Assembly (NCBI RefSeq): GCF_002563675.1
Contig: NZ_PDJC01000001.1
Location: 1,364,001 to 1,428,000 of the forward strand
Direction: 5' to 3'
DNA from: Propionicimonas paludicola
Lineage (GTDB): Bacteria; Actinomycetota; Actinomycetes; Propionibacteriales; Propionibacteriaceae
Length of the DNA stretch: 64,000 nt
This document shows positions 26,856-36,863 of this stretch, one piece after another. A program made the translations under genes and the position numbers. Position 1 is the first letter of the stretch; every line of letters starts with the position of its first letter. A model generated the notes under the pieces. The model was not told the DNA's origin. It made no database searches and worked only from the letters and a program-made list of their open reading frames with translations.

Positions 26856-27466
26856 AGGCTGCCCTTGGTGGAGGGGACGATCCCTTCGATCCTCGGATCG
26901 AAGGCGACCGCATCCCGCAACGCCCGGGCCAACGCCTTGAACTGGGCCTCGACGATGTGGTGCGGGTCGCGTCCAGCCAACACCCGCAGGTGCAGGGTGA
27001 TCCCCGCGTTCACCGCGAAGGACTCCATGACGTGCCGGGTCATCGACCCGGCGTACTTCACGCCGGTGCCGCCGATCAGCGCGTACTGCTGACCTTCCGG
27101 CTCGCCGGTGTGCACCACATAGGCGCGTCCGGCCAGGTCGACCACGGCCTGGGCCAGCGCCTCGTCCAGCGGCACGGTGGCGTCGCCGTAGCGACGGATC
27201 CCGGCCTTGTCGCCGAGGGCCTCGGCGAACGCCTGGCCGAGCACGATGGCGGTGTCCTCGATGCTGTGGTGGCCGTCGATGTGCAGATCTCCGGTGGTCG
27301 CGATCTCCAGGTCGATCAGGGAGTGCCGGGCCAGCGCGGTCAGCATGTGGTCGTAGAAACCGACCCCGGTGCTCACCGACGCGGTGCCGGTCCCGTCCAG
27401 GTTCAGGCTGACCCGTACCTCGGACTCGCTGGTCCGACGCTCACGGACAGCCGTTCGCGCACTCAT
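26852..27466 (-). CDS. hisB: Imidazoleglycerol-phosphate dehydratase
   Basis: This single-domain dehydratase of 204 residues converts imidazoleglycerol phosphate to imidazoleacetol phosphate. The metal-binding motifs are clear: [31 protein letters not shown], and later [19 protein letters not shown]. There is no fused phosphatase domain, as usual outside enterobacteria. It is joined to hisC and hisH by 4-base overlaps. Confidence 0.98.
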   Translation of the reverse strand: MSARTAVRERRTSESEVRVSLNLDGTGTASVSTGVGFYDHMLTALARHSLIDLEIATTGDLHIDGHHSIEDTAIVLGQAFAEALGDKAGIRRYGDATVPLDEALAQAVVDLAGRAYVVHTGEPEGQQYALIGGTGVKYAGSMTRHVMESFAVNAGITLHLRVLAGRDPHHIVEAQFKALARALRDAVAFDPRIEGIVPSTKGSL

Positions 27467-28557
27467 CGAATCTCCTCAATCACGTCGGTCAGAGCTTGGT
27501 AGAACTGGGCCATCTCGGCCGGGGTGCCCACCGAGACCCGCAAGTAACCGGCCGGTCCGGTTTCGCGCACCAGCACGCCGCGGTCCAACAACCGCTGCCA
27601 GACATCATGCCGGTCGGCGAAGCGTCCGAACAGGCAGAAGTTCGCGTCGGAGTCGATCACCTCGACTCCCAGTTGAGGCAGCCGAAGCAGCAACTCGTCG
27701 CGAGTGGCGCGCAGTTCGTCCACTTTGGCCAGCATCTCGGTGGCATGGGCCAGCGCCACCCGGGCCAGCGCCTGGGTCTGGGCCGACAGGTGGTACGGCA
27801 GCCGGACGATCCGGCACGCGTCCACGATCGCCGGGGCCGCGGCCAGATAGCCGACCCGTCCGCCGGCTAGGGCGAAGGCCTTGCTCATGGTCCGGCTCAC
27901 CACCAGATTGCCAAACCGCGGCAACAGAGTCAGAGCAGTCTGCTCGGGGTGCCGGGCGAACTCCTGGTAGGCCTCATCGACCACCACGATGGCCTCGGTG
28001 CCGGCCAGGATCTTCTCGATCTCGGCCAGCGGTGTGGTGGTGCCGGTGGGGTTGTTCGGGGTGGTGATGATCACCACCGACGGCTGATGCTCCGCGATGG
28101 CGGCCAGTGCGTCGTCCGCCGCGACCGTGAAGTCGTCGCGCCGCGGCACCACGACGTACTCGCTGTGGGTGTTGCGGGCGTACTCCGGGTACATCGAGTA
28201 GGTGGGCGCGAAGGTCAGCACCGTGCGTCCGGGTCCGGCGAAGGCTCCCAGCAGGTGGGTCATCACCTCGTTGGAGCCATTGGCCGCCCACAGGTTCGCA
28301 GCACTGAGTCCATGGCCCAGGTAGCCGGCCAGGTCGGCGCGCAAACCGAGCGCTTCACGATCGGGGTACCGATCGATCTGGGCCGCGGCAGCGGCCACCG
28401 CGTCCGCCATGTCGGCGATGATGGCCGGCGAGGGCGGGTACGGGTTCTCGTTCACGTTCAGCCGCACCGGGACGTCCAGCTGCGGGGCGCCGTATGGCTC
28501 CTCCCCAACCAGCTCCGGACGCAACGGCAGCTCGGCCAGGCTCACCTGTGGCTTCAT
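27463..28557 (-). CDS. hisC: Histidinol-phosphate aminotransferase
   Basis: This PLP enzyme of 364 residues transfers the amino group of glutamate to imidazole acetol phosphate. It is a fold type I aminotransferase: [13 protein letters not shown] near the N-terminus, [23 protein letters not shown], and the PLP lysine in [18 protein letters not shown]. Overlaps of 4 bases with hisD and hisB place it firmly in the his operon. Confidence 0.97.
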   Translation of the reverse strand: MKPQVSLAELPLRPELVGEEPYGAPQLDVPVRLNVNENPYPPSPAIIADMADAVAAAAAQIDRYPDREALGLRADLAGYLGHGLSAANLWAANGSNEVMTHLLGAFAGPGRTVLTFAPTYSMYPEYARNTHSEYVVVPRRDDFTVAADDALAAIAEHQPSVVIITTPNNPTGTTTPLAEIEKILAGTEAIVVVDEAYQEFARHPEQTALTLLPRFGNLVVSRTMSKAFALAGGRVGYLAAAPAIVDACRIVRLPYHLSAQTQALARVALAHATEMLAKVDELRATRDELLLRLPQLGVEVIDSDANFCLFGRFADRHDVWQRLLDRGVLVRETGPAGYLRVSVGTPAEMAQFYQALTDVIEEIR

Positions 28558-29855
28558 GGCTGGCGCCGAACGGTGACCGCCGCCCCGTGGGCAGGCAGAT
28601 CCTCGGCCGCGGCGAAGGTCTCCACCACCCCGGCCACCTCCAGCAGCGCCTCGCGGGAGTAGTCGATGACGTGAACCTGCTTGCGGAAGCTGTGCACGTT
28701 CAGCCCGGACGAGTGGCAGGCGCAGCCGGCCGTCGGCAGCACGTGGGTGGATCCGGCGGTGTAGTCGCCCAGCGACACCGGGGAGAAGCTGCCCACGAAG
28801 ATCGCCCCGGCATTGTGAATCCGGGCCGCCACTGCCGCGGCATCAGCGGTCTGGATCTCCAGGTGCTCGGCCGCGTAGGCGTCCACCACGGCGATCCCCT
28901 GCTCCAGATCGGAGACCAGCACCACGGCCGACTGCGGCCCGGTCAGCGCCGTCCGCACTCGCTCGAGGTGGCGGGTGGCAGCCACCTGCGGCTCCAGTTC
29001 GGCGCGGACCGCTTCGGCCAGCGCCGGCGAGGTGGTGACCAGCACGCTGGCCGCCAGCGGGTCATGCTCGGCCTGAGAGATCAGATCGGCGGCCACGAAG
29101 ACCGGGTTCGCAGTCTCGTCGGCCAGGATGGCGATCTCGGTCGGTCCGGCCTCGGAGTCGATGCCGATCCGTCCGCGCAACAGCCGTTTGGCCGCGACCA
29201 CGTAGATGTTTCCCGGGCCGGTGACCAGGTCCACGGCGGCGCACACACCGTCCACGCCGTAGGCGAACATGGCGATGGCCTGAGCCCCGCCGACGGCATA
29301 GACCTCGTCCACGCCGAGCAGAGCGCACACAGCCAGAATGTTCGGGTGCGGCAGACCGCCGAACTCGGCCTGCGGCGGGCTGGCCACCGCGATCGAACCC
29401 ACCCCGGCCACCTGAGCCGGCACCACATTCATCAGCACGCTGGACGCCAACGGCGCCAGTCCACCGGGGACGTACAGGCCCACCCGTCCGACTGGGACCA
29501 GCCGCTGCTCGACGATCGCTCCGGGGGCAAGCTCGACCCGCACCGGATCATGAGCGGCCTCCGCCTCGGCAACCCGACGCCGCCGCTCGATGGCCACCTC
29601 GAAAGCCGACCTGACCTCGGGTTCGAGGTCGTCCAGGGCCTGGCTCAGCGCCTCCGGTGGCACTCGGAAGCTCGGCGGAACCACATGGTCGAAGCGCTCC
29701 GAGAACTCGGCCAGGGCCGCGGCGCCACGCTCGGCCACGGCATCGATGATCGGCTGCACAACGAGTGCGGCCGCAGCGACGTCGAAGCCGGCCCGGGGCA
29801 CCACGGCGCGGTAATCGGCAACACTGACTCCGCGTAGGTCGATGGTTCTGAGCAC
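28554..29855 (-). CDS. hisD: Histidinol dehydrogenase
   Basis: HisD catalyses the last two steps of histidine synthesis, oxidising histidinol to histidine with NAD+ in a zinc-dependent reaction. It has 433 residues. The signature region with [14 protein letters not shown] is present, and the active-site Glu-His pair lies in [10 protein letters not shown]. The GTG start at 29855 follows a TAGAAT hexamer by 6 bases, so the transcript is probably leaderless. It is the first gene of hisD-hisC-hisB-hisH-priA-GNAT. No attenuator or T-box leader is possible if translation begins at the first base. Confidence 0.97.
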   Translation of the reverse strand: MLRTIDLRGVSVADYRAVVPRAGFDVAAAALVVQPIIDAVAERGAAALAEFSERFDHVVPPSFRVPPEALSQALDDLEPEVRSAFEVAIERRRRVAEAEAAHDPVRVELAPGAIVEQRLVPVGRVGLYVPGGLAPLASSVLMNVVPAQVAGVGSIAVASPPQAEFGGLPHPNILAVCALLGVDEVYAVGGAQAIAMFAYGVDGVCAAVDLVTGPGNIYVVAAKRLLRGRIGIDSEAGPTEIAILADETANPVFVAADLISQAEHDPLAASVLVTTSPALAEAVRAELEPQVAATRHLERVRTALTGPQSAVVLVSDLEQGIAVVDAYAAEHLEIQTADAAAVAARIHNAGAIFVGSFSPVSLGDYTAGSTHVLPTAGCACHSSGLNVHSFRKQVHVIDYSREALLEVAGVVETFAAAEDLPAHGAAVTVRRQP

Positions 29856-29861
29856 AACCGG

Positions 29862-29867
29862 ATTCTA
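29862..29867 (-). promoter_or_regulatory. Putative -10 element of a leaderless his operon promoter
   Basis: The minus strand reads TAGAAT, 6 bases, then the GTG start of hisD. TAGAAT is close to the TATAAT consensus. A -35 hexamer is not obvious. Confidence 0.6.
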
Positions 29868-29955
29868 TGGGGTGTGCCCGGACCGGGTCCGCCCCGGCGT
29901 CCGTTCCTGGGCACCCTTGCCGACGCCCCCGGCGCCGAGTGATTGACTGGGCCAC

Positions 29956-30693
29956 ATGTTCATCGGCCTCGGCACCGCTGCCAACGTCGCCACCATCGTG
30001 CTGGGCTCCGGACTCGGGGTGCTGGCCGGGCACCGGCTCAATGAACGAACCCGGACCCTGGTCACCCAAGTACTCGGCCTGTTCACCATGGTCACCGGCG
30101 CGTCATCGATCGCCTCCGGCCTGTCCGATGCTCTCACCGCGGAGGTCGGCTCGTTGGCCCGGCCACTGGTCATCCTGGCTGCGCTGCTGATCGGCGGCAT
30201 CATCGGTTCGCTGCTGGGGATCGAGGACCGCCTGGACGCCGGGGTCAACCGGCTGCACCAGCGCTTCTCCCCCGACGGCGAGGACGGCCGCTTCGTCGAG
30301 GGCGCGGTGACCGCCACCTTGGTGTTCTGCATCGGACCGCTGGCCATCCTCGGCGCGCTCTCCGACGGACTGGGCCACGGCCCCGACCAACTGCTGGTCA
30401 AGGCAGTGATGGACGGGTTCGCCGCGATCGCGTTCGCTTCGACCTTCGGGATCGGAGTGATGGTCTCGGTGCTCCCATTGGCGCTCTATCAAGGGCTGCT
30501 GACCCTGCTCGGCTTTGCTCTGGGCAACTTCCTGCCAGCCGCCCAGGTGGATGCTCTGGGCGCCACCGGCGGAGTGATGCTGCTCGGGCTCGGCTTCCGG
30601 CTGGCTGGGATCAAGCAGATCCCGATCGGCGACCTGCTGCCGGCGCTGGTGCTGGCTCCGGTGCTGGTCGCGGTGGTGGGGGCGTTCGTCTGA
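29956..30693 (+). CDS. DUF554 family membrane protein
   Basis: This is a 245-residue protein with about seven hydrophobic segments. The family pattern is present: ANVATIVLGSGLGVLAG at the start, a glycine-rich LLIGGIIGSLLGIEDRLD stretch, and VFCIGPLAILGALSDGL in the middle. DUF554 (YdfK/YqgA-like) proteins are predicted transporters or channels with no firmly known substrate. It starts 100 bases from the divergent hisD gene. Its stop overlaps the next gene by one base (TGATG), so it is co-translated with the YbaK deacylase; a common function is not obvious. Confidence 0.88.
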   Translation: MFIGLGTAANVATIVLGSGLGVLAGHRLNERTRTLVTQVLGLFTMVTGASSIASGLSDALTAEVGSLARPLVILAALLIGGIIGSLLGIEDRLDAGVNRLHQRFSPDGEDGRFVEGAVTATLVFCIGPLAILGALSDGLGHGPDQLLVKAVMDGFAAIAFASTFGIGVMVSVLPLALYQGLLTLLGFALGNFLPAAQVDALGATGGVMLLGLGFRLAGIKQIPIGDLLPALVLAPVLVAVVGAFV

Positions 30694-31175
30694 TGCCGGC
30701 CGCCACTCCCGCCCTTGAGGTACTGGTCCAGGCCGGGATCGCTCACGTCGTCCACCCGTACGAGCATGATCCGGACGTGATCAACTACGGAGCCGAGGCC
30801 GCTGCGGCCCTCGGCATGGACCCGGAGCGGCTGTTCAAGACCCTGGTGATCGATCTGGGGGCCACCCGCCCCGAGCTAGCCGTGGCCGTGGTGCCGGTGG
30901 CCACTCAGCTGGACCTGAAGCACTTCGCCCAGGTGATGGGCGCCAAGCGGGCTGCGATGGCCGACAAGGCCCTGGTCACCCGGAGCACCGGCTACCTGCT
31001 TGGCGGGGTCTCCCCGCTGGGCCAGAAGACGCCGCTGCCCACGGTGATCGATGAGACCGCGCAGCTGTGGGACACCATCCTGGTCTCGGCCGGACGCCGT
31101 GGACTGCAGGTAGAACTGGCCCCCGACGATCTGGCCGCGGCCTGCGCGGCCCGCTTCGCCGATATCGCCCGCTGA
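30693..31175 (+). CDS. ybaK: Cys-tRNA(Pro)/Cys-tRNA(Cys) deacylase, YbaK/EbsC family
   Basis: This is a 160-residue trans-editing enzyme that hydrolyses cysteine wrongly attached to tRNA(Pro). It has the conserved lysine-containing TLVIDLGA start region preceded by LFK, a VPVATQLDLKHFAQ stretch and the YLLGGVSPLGQK motif with the conserved GGVSP loop. It is full length. It begins inside the stop codon of the DUF554 gene and ends 4 bases from the convergent CYTH-CHAD gene. Confidence 0.93.
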   Translation: MPAATPALEVLVQAGIAHVVHPYEHDPDVINYGAEAAAALGMDPERLFKTLVIDLGATRPELAVAVVPVATQLDLKHFAQVMGAKRAAMADKALVTRSTGYLLGGVSPLGQKTPLPTVIDETAQLWDTILVSAGRRGLQVELAPDDLAAACAARFADIAR

Positions 31176-31179
31176 TCCC

Positions 31180-32619
31180 TCAGCTGAGCGCCAGGGCCGC
31201 GGCGACCGCAGCTTTCCCGCGCGCCAGCGCACCCTGCTGGGCTTCCGCCTCGCGGGCGTCCAATGCGGCCAGCAGCTCCGGGGTCAGCCCCGGCCAGCCC
31301 TGCCCTTGCAGCCAATGCAGTTCGGCCCGGGTGACCACCGCATCCTGCACCACCCCCAGGGCTTCGGTGACCTGCTCCCACGCCACCCGCTGCTGGTCGT
31401 AGCCGGGCAGCGCCGACACCAGCACCTCGGCCCCATACCGGGCGGCCTTGGCCGCCTTGCGGACGCCGTGCCATGCCTGCTCGTCGCTGCTCTGCAGGGC
31501 GGCGGCCTGCTCGGTCCGGACCGCGGCCACCGCCGATCGCCAGCTCTTCGCCAGCACCGCGGACGGCTCCCGCTCTGCTCGCGGGGAGAGCGCCTCACTG
31601 CTCAACAGTCCCTCGATGCCGACCAGGATCGCGGCCACCCGAGACCGATCAAGGCTCTCCTCCAGCGTCGCCAGCCGGGCGCGCAGGACCGACTCGCGGT
31701 AGCCCTCAACAAGGGGGGCAGCGGCAGGGTCACAGTCCGCGATCCCTGCGGCGAGCCGATCGGCGACCACTTCGGCGTCCCGGGCCGGGCTCAGCTGCAG
31801 GCCCAGCCAACGCAGTTCAGCGCGGAGCCGTCCGCGAGCGCCGGCGGCGAACACCGAGCCGAAGGTGCCCAGCACGCTGCGCAACCGCCGACAGGCGACC
31901 CGACCGTCATGGGCGTCTCCCCCGGGCAAGCCGGACGGATCCCGATACCAGTGCTGCAGGACGCCCAACTGGCCGGCCAGATAGGCCTGCACGACCTGAC
32001 CCGCGGTAGCCGGAGCGGACGCAGTCGGCGCGGCCCCCAGTGCCCGGGCGATCTTAGCCACGTCGGTGGCCCGGACGATGCCAGCCGCAGCCAGGATCGC
32101 CTCCAGCTCATCGAGGAGGGCCAGCTGACCGGCGGCGAGCTCGAGCTCGGCCTCCCGCCAGTGGTCGCGATGCCCGGCGGCGTCGGAGTACACCTCATCG
32201 ATGCACAACCGAGCCAGCACCGCATGATCGGCACCGAGCAGGTCCTGCTCCTGCCGGAAGGTGTGCAAGGTGGCCACCGGCACCAGCGGTTGCCCGCCGA
32301 GCCGCTGGCTGACCTCCTCCCAGAAACCGGGCGGAACCAGGCCGGGGGCGTCAGGATCGATCGGCAGCTGCTGCTCGACGCGATGGTCGGCATCCTGACC
32401 CGGCGCCTTGAGGTGCCAGCCGTCGTCCCGGCCGCCGGTGCGGCGCCGGATCACCAGACGCTCGGCGCGCAGCCGCTGATCCGGAGTGTCGTAGTAGGTC
32501 GCAACCAGTTGATAGTTGTTGATCGGCCCCTCGATCAAGGTGCCGGCCAGCGAGGGAAGACTCTGGTCGAGGCCGAGGGCGTACTTGCGCTCGATCTCCA
32601 GTTCGACCACGGGCCTCAC
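31180..32619 (-). CDS. CYTH and CHAD domain-containing protein
   Basis: This 479-residue protein has an N-terminal CYTH domain (about 1-190) with the EIERK form of the ExExK signature, then RLRAERLVIRRRTGG and DGWHLKAPG. A C-terminal CHAD domain (about 210-470) is rich in Arg, His and Ala, with repeated helices such as VHDGRVACRRLRSVL-like and AWHGVRKAAKAARYGAEVL. CYTH enzymes act on triphosphates in a tunnel, and CHAD domains bind polyphosphate; some bacterial fusions are triphosphatases localised to polyphosphate granules. Activity here is inferred. The GTG start overlaps the upstream gene's stop (GTGA). Confidence 0.9.
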   Translation of the reverse strand: MRPVVELEIERKYALGLDQSLPSLAGTLIEGPINNYQLVATYYDTPDQRLRAERLVIRRRTGGRDDGWHLKAPGQDADHRVEQQLPIDPDAPGLVPPGFWEEVSQRLGGQPLVPVATLHTFRQEQDLLGADHAVLARLCIDEVYSDAAGHRDHWREAELELAAGQLALLDELEAILAAAGIVRATDVAKIARALGAAPTASAPATAGQVVQAYLAGQLGVLQHWYRDPSGLPGGDAHDGRVACRRLRSVLGTFGSVFAAGARGRLRAELRWLGLQLSPARDAEVVADRLAAGIADCDPAAAPLVEGYRESVLRARLATLEESLDRSRVAAILVGIEGLLSSEALSPRAEREPSAVLAKSWRSAVAAVRTEQAAALQSSDEQAWHGVRKAAKAARYGAEVLVSALPGYDQQRVAWEQVTEALGVVQDAVVTRAELHWLQGQGWPGLTPELLAALDAREAEAQQGALARGKAAVAAALALS

Positions 32620-33284
32620 TCGGTCTCGCTCTCCGCGGTGACGACACCCCGCTCGTCGGCGCTGTCCGCGGTCACCACACCGCGCTCGTCCACACTCTCC
32701 GGCTCGGCGGGCTGCACCAGGGTCGGTTGCGTGGACCGCGGCTTGCGGTGATGCTCCTCATCGTCGGGTCCCAGCGACGAGATCAGCAGCACCGGGGTGA
32801 CCGCGGCGAACGCCCACACGGCCAGCGCCGACCAGGAGTGCAGCTCCAGGGACATCCGGACCAGGTCGCCGGGACTGGCTGCCGCCAGCCGATCATTGAA
32901 GTTGCCCGGTCCCACCAGCTGACCGACCTGCCAGCAGACCAGACCGGCCATCAAGCCGGCGCCGATCGCCAGCAGCGGGGTCGGCCAGCCGAGCGGACGG
33001 AACCACTTCCAGGCGACCAGGCCCAGTCCGACCCCGATCAGAGTCCCGACGATCACGAACCACGCGTCGCCACCGACGATCTCGGTCAGTCCACGTTCGG
33101 TCATGGTGCCCGAGCCGTCGGCTCCCACCAGATAGGCCGGCAGCTTCACCACTGCGGCCCAGAACACCCCGCCCAGAGCGCCAACCACGATGGACAGCCC
33201 GACCAGGATCGCAATCCAGGGCAGCACCCGTGCCGGACTGTCGTCAGGCAGGCGCGGAACTGTCGAGGTGGTGTCGGTGGTCAC
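32616..33284 (-). CDS. DUF2567-like membrane protein
   Basis: This is a 222-residue protein with four hydrophobic segments (about 21-45, 78-95, 100-120, 148-170) and charged, disordered ends. The first part (AGDAWFVIVGTLIGVGLGLVAW in our reading, starting at GGDAWF) resembles the DUF2567 membrane proteins of actinobacteria, whose role is unknown. The C-terminus has an 11-residue tandem repeat, DERGVVTADSA then DERGVVTAESE. The GTG start follows TAGGCT by 6 bases, indicating a leaderless promoter. It is co-translated with the CYTH-CHAD gene by a 4-base overlap, so a shared process such as phosphate or polyphosphate handling is possible but unproven. Confidence 0.65.
   Translation of the reverse strand: MTTDTTSTVPRLPDDSPARVLPWIAILVGLSIVVGALGGVFWAAVVKLPAYLVGADGSGTMTERGLTEIVGGDAWFVIVGTLIGVGLGLVAWKWFRPLGWPTPLLAIGAGLMAGLVCWQVGQLVGPGNFNDRLAAASPGDLVRMSLELHSWSALAVWAFAAVTPVLLISSLGPDDEEHHRKPRSTQPTLVQPAEPESVDERGVVTADSADERGVVTAESETE
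32632..32690 (-). repeat. Two-copy direct repeat, 33-base period, inside the DUF2567-like gene
   Basis: Copies at 32632-32657 and 32665-32690 match at 23 of 26 bases. They encode the repeated DERGVVTA units at the protein's C-terminus. The period of 33 bases keeps the frame. Confidence 0.85.
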
Positions 33285-33290
33285 GCTGGA

Positions 33291-33296
33291 AGCCTA
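33291..33296 (-). promoter_or_regulatory. Putative -10 element of a leaderless promoter for the DUF2567-like/CYTH-CHAD pair
   Basis: The minus strand reads TAGGCT, 6 bases, then the GTG at 33284. No ribosome binding site is present. Confidence 0.5.
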
Positions 33297-33310
33297 GGCG
33301 CTCGGGCGCA

Positions 33311-33327
33311 CGCCCGCACTACGGGCG
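33311..33327 (-). terminator. Hairpin downstream of dnaE
   Basis: CGCCCG (33311-33316) and CGGGCG (33322-33327) pair around a 5-base loop, 18 bases beyond the dnaE stop. A second CGGGCG at 33303-33308 allows an alternative pairing. The stem is short and lacks a T-tract. Confidence 0.45.
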
Positions 33328-33344
33328 CACCGGTCGAGACCTGC

Positions 33345-36300
33345 TCAGCCGGCCACACAGGACGGCCCCAGCAGTGCCTTCAGGTCGGCCATCAGCGGGC
33401 GGGACGGGGCCACCCTCAGCCCGTCGTCCAGCCGCCAGATCTTGGCGCCATTGGTGGTGGAGACGAGTTTGACTCGCACCTCGGTCGGGCCCGGGTGCGC
33501 GCGCAGCACCTGTCGCAGCTGCTCGACGACGGCCGGAGTGCAGCGGACGGCCGGCAGCTGAATCACCAGCGGCCCCGACGGCCCCTCCGAGACGTCCGGG
33601 AAGGTCACCTCCTGGCCGGTCAGTTCCAGGCTGTCGTCCTTGGTCCGCACCCGGCCCTTGATCCGCACCACCACATCGCTGGCCAGGCCGGAGGCGACCG
33701 TGGCGTAGACCTTGGGGAACAGCAGCACCTCGACCGCCGACTCCAGGTCCTCGACGGTCACGATCGCCCACAGGTCGCCGTTCTTGGTCTGCTTGCGGAC
33801 CACCTGGGTGATCATCCCGGCGATGGTGATCATCCCGTCGCGCGGCCCGTCGTCGGCGCGCAGCTGGCCGATCGACAGATCGCGCTGGGCAACCAGAATG
33901 TGCTCCAGGCCCTGCAACGGGTGGTCGCTGACGTACAGACCGAGCATTTCCCGCTCGAAGCCCAGCCGGACCCGCTTGTCCCACTCGGGAAGGTCGGGCA
34001 CCGGGGAGGCGCTGACCTGGTCCGCACTGCCGGCATCCCCGAACAGGTCGTCTTGGCCGTTGGCCTGGTTGCGCTTGAGGTCGATCACCTCGTCGACGCG
34101 ACGTTCGAAGCACTCCATCAGCGAGCGCCGGGTGTGCCCCATCGAGTCGAAGGCGCCGGCCTTGATCAGCGACTCGATGACCCGCTTGTTGCAGACCACC
34201 AGCGGCACCTGGTCGAGGAAGGCGTTGAAGTTGCCGGCCTTGCCGAACTCGGTGCGAGCCTCGACGACGCCCTTCACCACGTTGTCGCCGACATTGCGGA
34301 CCGCGGCCAGTCCGTAGCGGACGTCCACGCCCACCGGGGTGAACATGCCTTCGGACTCGTTGACATCCGGCGGAAGCACCCGGATCCCCATCCGGCGGGA
34401 CTCACCCAGATAGAGCGCGGTCTTGTCCTTGTCGGACTTCACCGACTCGAGCAGGGCGGCCATGAACTCGGCCGGGTAGTTCGCCTTGAGGTAGGCCGTC
34501 CAGTACGAGATCACCCCGTAGGCGGCCGAGTGGGCCTTGTTGAAGGCGTAGGCCGCGAACGGAACCATGATCTCCCACAGCGTGGAGATCGCCGCGTCGG
34601 AGAAGCCGTTGGCCTTCATGCCGGTGCTGAACGGCTTGAACTCGGCCTCCAGGACTTCCTTCTTCTTCTTGCCCATGGCCCGGCGCAGCAGGTCGGCCTG
34701 GCCCAGGCTGTAGCCGGCCACCCGCTGAGCGATCTGCTGGATCTGCTCCTGGTAGACGATCAGGCCGTAGGTCATGTCCAGGATGTCGGCCAGCGGCTCG
34801 GCCAGCTCGGGGTGAATCGGCTCGACCTTCTGCCGTCCGGTCTTACGCAGCGCGTAGTTGGTGTGGCTGTCGGCACCCATCGGTCCGGGCCGGTAGAGCG
34901 CGATGGTTGCCGAAATGTCTTCGAAGTTGTCCGGGCGCATCATCTTCAGCAGCGACCGCAGCCCGCCGCCGTCCAGCTGGAACACCCCCAGGGTCTCCCC
35001 CGAGCCGAGCAGTTCGTAGGTGGCCGGGTCGGTCATGTCCCGGCGCAGCGCGTCCAGGTCCAGATCGATGCCGCGGTTGATCTTCACATTGCGCACCGCG
35101 TCGTCCAGGATGGTCAGGTTGCGCAGACCCAGGAAGTCCATCTTGACCAGGCCGAGCGCCTCACAGCTCGGGTAGTCGAACTGCGTGATGATCTGGCCGT
35201 CCTGCTCCCGCTTCATCACCGGGATCACGTCCATCAACGGCACGCTGGACATGATCACGCCGGCCGCGTGGACGCCCCACTGCCGCTTCAGGCCTTCGAT
35301 GCCGCGGGCCGTGTCGACCACCAGCTTCGCCTCGGGCTCGGACTCGTAGAGCTCACGGAACTCGGTGCCTTCGCCGTAGCGCTCATTCTGCGGATCGAAC
35401 ACGTAGGGAAGCGGCAGATCCTTGCCCTGCACCGGGGCCGGGTAGGCCTTGGTGAGCTTCTCCCCCATCGAGAACGGCATGCCCAGCACCCGTCCGGCGT
35501 CCTTGATGGCCTGCTTGGCCTTGATGGTGCCGTAAGTGACGATCTGGCAGACCCGGTCGTCGCCGTACTTCTCGGTGACGTAGCGGATCACCTCGCCGCG
35601 ACGGCGATCGTCGAAGTCGACGTCGAAGTCGGGCATCGAGGGACGTTCCGGGTTCAGGAACCGCTCGAAGATCAGGCCGTGCGGGACCGGATCCAGGTCG
35701 GTGATGCCCATGGCGTACGCGCACATCGAACCGGCACCCGAGCCACGGCCCGGTCCGACCCGGATCCCGTTGCGCTTGGCCCAGTTGATGAAGTCGGCCA
35801 CCACCAGGAAGTAGCCGGCGTAGCCCTTTCCGAGGATGACCTCCTCCTCGTACTCGGCCTGCTTGATGGCGTACTCGGGAACCTGGCCGCGATAGCGCTT
35901 GTCCAGCCCGGTTCGGACCTCCTTCATGAACCAGGAGGTCTCGGTCTCGCCGTCCGGAACCGGGAACTGCGGCATGTAGGTGCCGGTGCCCTCTTCGAAG
36001 TGCGTCTGGCACCGCTCAGCAATTGCCAAGGTGCTGTCGCAGGCCTCCGGAAGGTCGGCGAACAGTGCCCGCATCTCCTCCGGCGACTTCAGGTAGTAGC
36101 CGTCACCGTCGAACTTGAACCGGTTCGGGGTGTCCTTGTTGGACCCGGCCGACACGCACAGCAGAGTGTCGTGGTCCTCGGAGTCGCTGGCGTGGACGTA
36201 GTGCAGGTCATTGGTCGCCACCAGCGGCAGGTGCAGGTCCTTGGCCAGCTTGAGCAGGTCGGACCGGACCCGGGTCTCGATGTCCAGGCCGTGATCCATG

Positions 36301-36863
36301 AGTTCGACGTAGAAGTTCTCGGCGCCAAAGATGTCGCGGAACTCCGCGGCCGAGGCGAGCGCCTCCTTGTACTGGCCCAACCGCAGGTAGGTCTGCACTT
36401 CCCCGGACGGGCAGCCGGTGGTGGCGATCAGGCCCTTGGCGTAGCGGTGCAGCAGCTCCCGGTCAGCGCGCGGCTTGTAGAAGAAGCCCTCCAGCGAACT
36501 CAGTGAGCTCAGCCGGAACAGGTTGTGCATGCCCTCGCTGCTTTCGGCCCACATCGTCATGTGGGTGTAGGCGCCCTTGGAGGCGACATCGTCGCCGGTG
36601 CCGTCGCCGAACTGGACGCGCTTGCGCTCGCTGCGATGGGTCTTCGGAGTGAGGTAGGCCTCCAGCCCGATGATCGGCTTCACCGGCGAGTTCTTGGCCA
36701 CCTTGTAGAACTCGTAGGCACCGAACAGGTTCCCGTGGTCGGTCACAGCGAGGGCCGGCATGCCGAGTTGATCGGCCCGCCCTACCAGATCCTTGAGTCG
36801 TGCCGCACCGTCCAGCATCGAGTACTCCGAGTGGCAATGCAGATGCACGAAATCGGCCGTCAC
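33345..36863 (-). CDS. dnaE: DNA polymerase III subunit alpha (DnaE1 type)
   Basis: This is the replicative polymerase subunit. The 1172 residues contain an N-terminal PHP domain (FVHLHCHSEYSMLDG, with the metal-binding His residues present), the polymerase palm with the catalytic aspartates in MPDFDVDFDDRRR (about residue 405), the thumb and fingers (LGLVKMDFLGLRNLT; AYAFNKAHSAAYG), a helix-hairpin-helix region, a C-terminal OB fold (ITIAGMITQVVRKQTKNG) and a tau-binding tail. The intact PHP site suggests proofreading, as shown for mycobacterial DnaE1. The GTG start at 36863 has GGAGG about 10 bases upstream. It appears to be transcribed alone. Confidence 0.98.
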   Translation of the reverse strand: MTADFVHLHCHSEYSMLDGAARLKDLVGRADQLGMPALAVTDHGNLFGAYEFYKVAKNSPVKPIIGLEAYLTPKTHRSERKRVQFGDGTGDDVASKGAYTHMTMWAESSEGMHNLFRLSSLSSLEGFFYKPRADRELLHRYAKGLIATTGCPSGEVQTYLRLGQYKEALASAAEFRDIFGAENFYVELMDHGLDIETRVRSDLLKLAKDLHLPLVATNDLHYVHASDSEDHDTLLCVSAGSNKDTPNRFKFDGDGYYLKSPEEMRALFADLPEACDSTLAIAERCQTHFEEGTGTYMPQFPVPDGETETSWFMKEVRTGLDKRYRGQVPEYAIKQAEYEEEVILGKGYAGYFLVVADFINWAKRNGIRVGPGRGSGAGSMCAYAMGITDLDPVPHGLIFERFLNPERPSMPDFDVDFDDRRRGEVIRYVTEKYGDDRVCQIVTYGTIKAKQAIKDAGRVLGMPFSMGEKLTKAYPAPVQGKDLPLPYVFDPQNERYGEGTEFRELYESEPEAKLVVDTARGIEGLKRQWGVHAAGVIMSSVPLMDVIPVMKREQDGQIITQFDYPSCEALGLVKMDFLGLRNLTILDDAVRNVKINRGIDLDLDALRRDMTDPATYELLGSGETLGVFQLDGGGLRSLLKMMRPDNFEDISATIALYRPGPMGADSHTNYALRKTGRQKVEPIHPELAEPLADILDMTYGLIVYQEQIQQIAQRVAGYSLGQADLLRRAMGKKKKEVLEAEFKPFSTGMKANGFSDAAISTLWEIMVPFAAYAFNKAHSAAYGVISYWTAYLKANYPAEFMAALLESVKSDKDKTALYLGESRRMGIRVLPPDVNESEGMFTPVGVDVRYGLAAVRNVGDNVVKGVVEARTEFGKAGNFNAFLDQVPLVVCNKRVIESLIKAGAFDSMGHTRRSLMECFERRVDEVIDLKRNQANGQDDLFGDAGSADQVSASPVPDLPEWDKRVRLGFEREMLGLYVSDHPLQGLEHILVAQRDLSIGQLRADDGPRDGMITIAGMITQVVRKQTKNGDLWAIVTVEDLESAVEVLLFPKVYATVASGLASDVVVRIKGRVRTKDDSLELTGQEVTFPDVSEGPSGPLVIQLPAVRCTPAVVEQLRQVLRAHPGPTEVRVKLVSTTNGAKIWRLDDGLRVAPSRPLMADLKALLGPSCVAG

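Noticed and set aside
32727-36506. Plus-strand open frame of about 1260 codons opposite dnaE
   Set aside because: Same reason: a stop-free shadow of a well-supported gene, with no recognisable motif.
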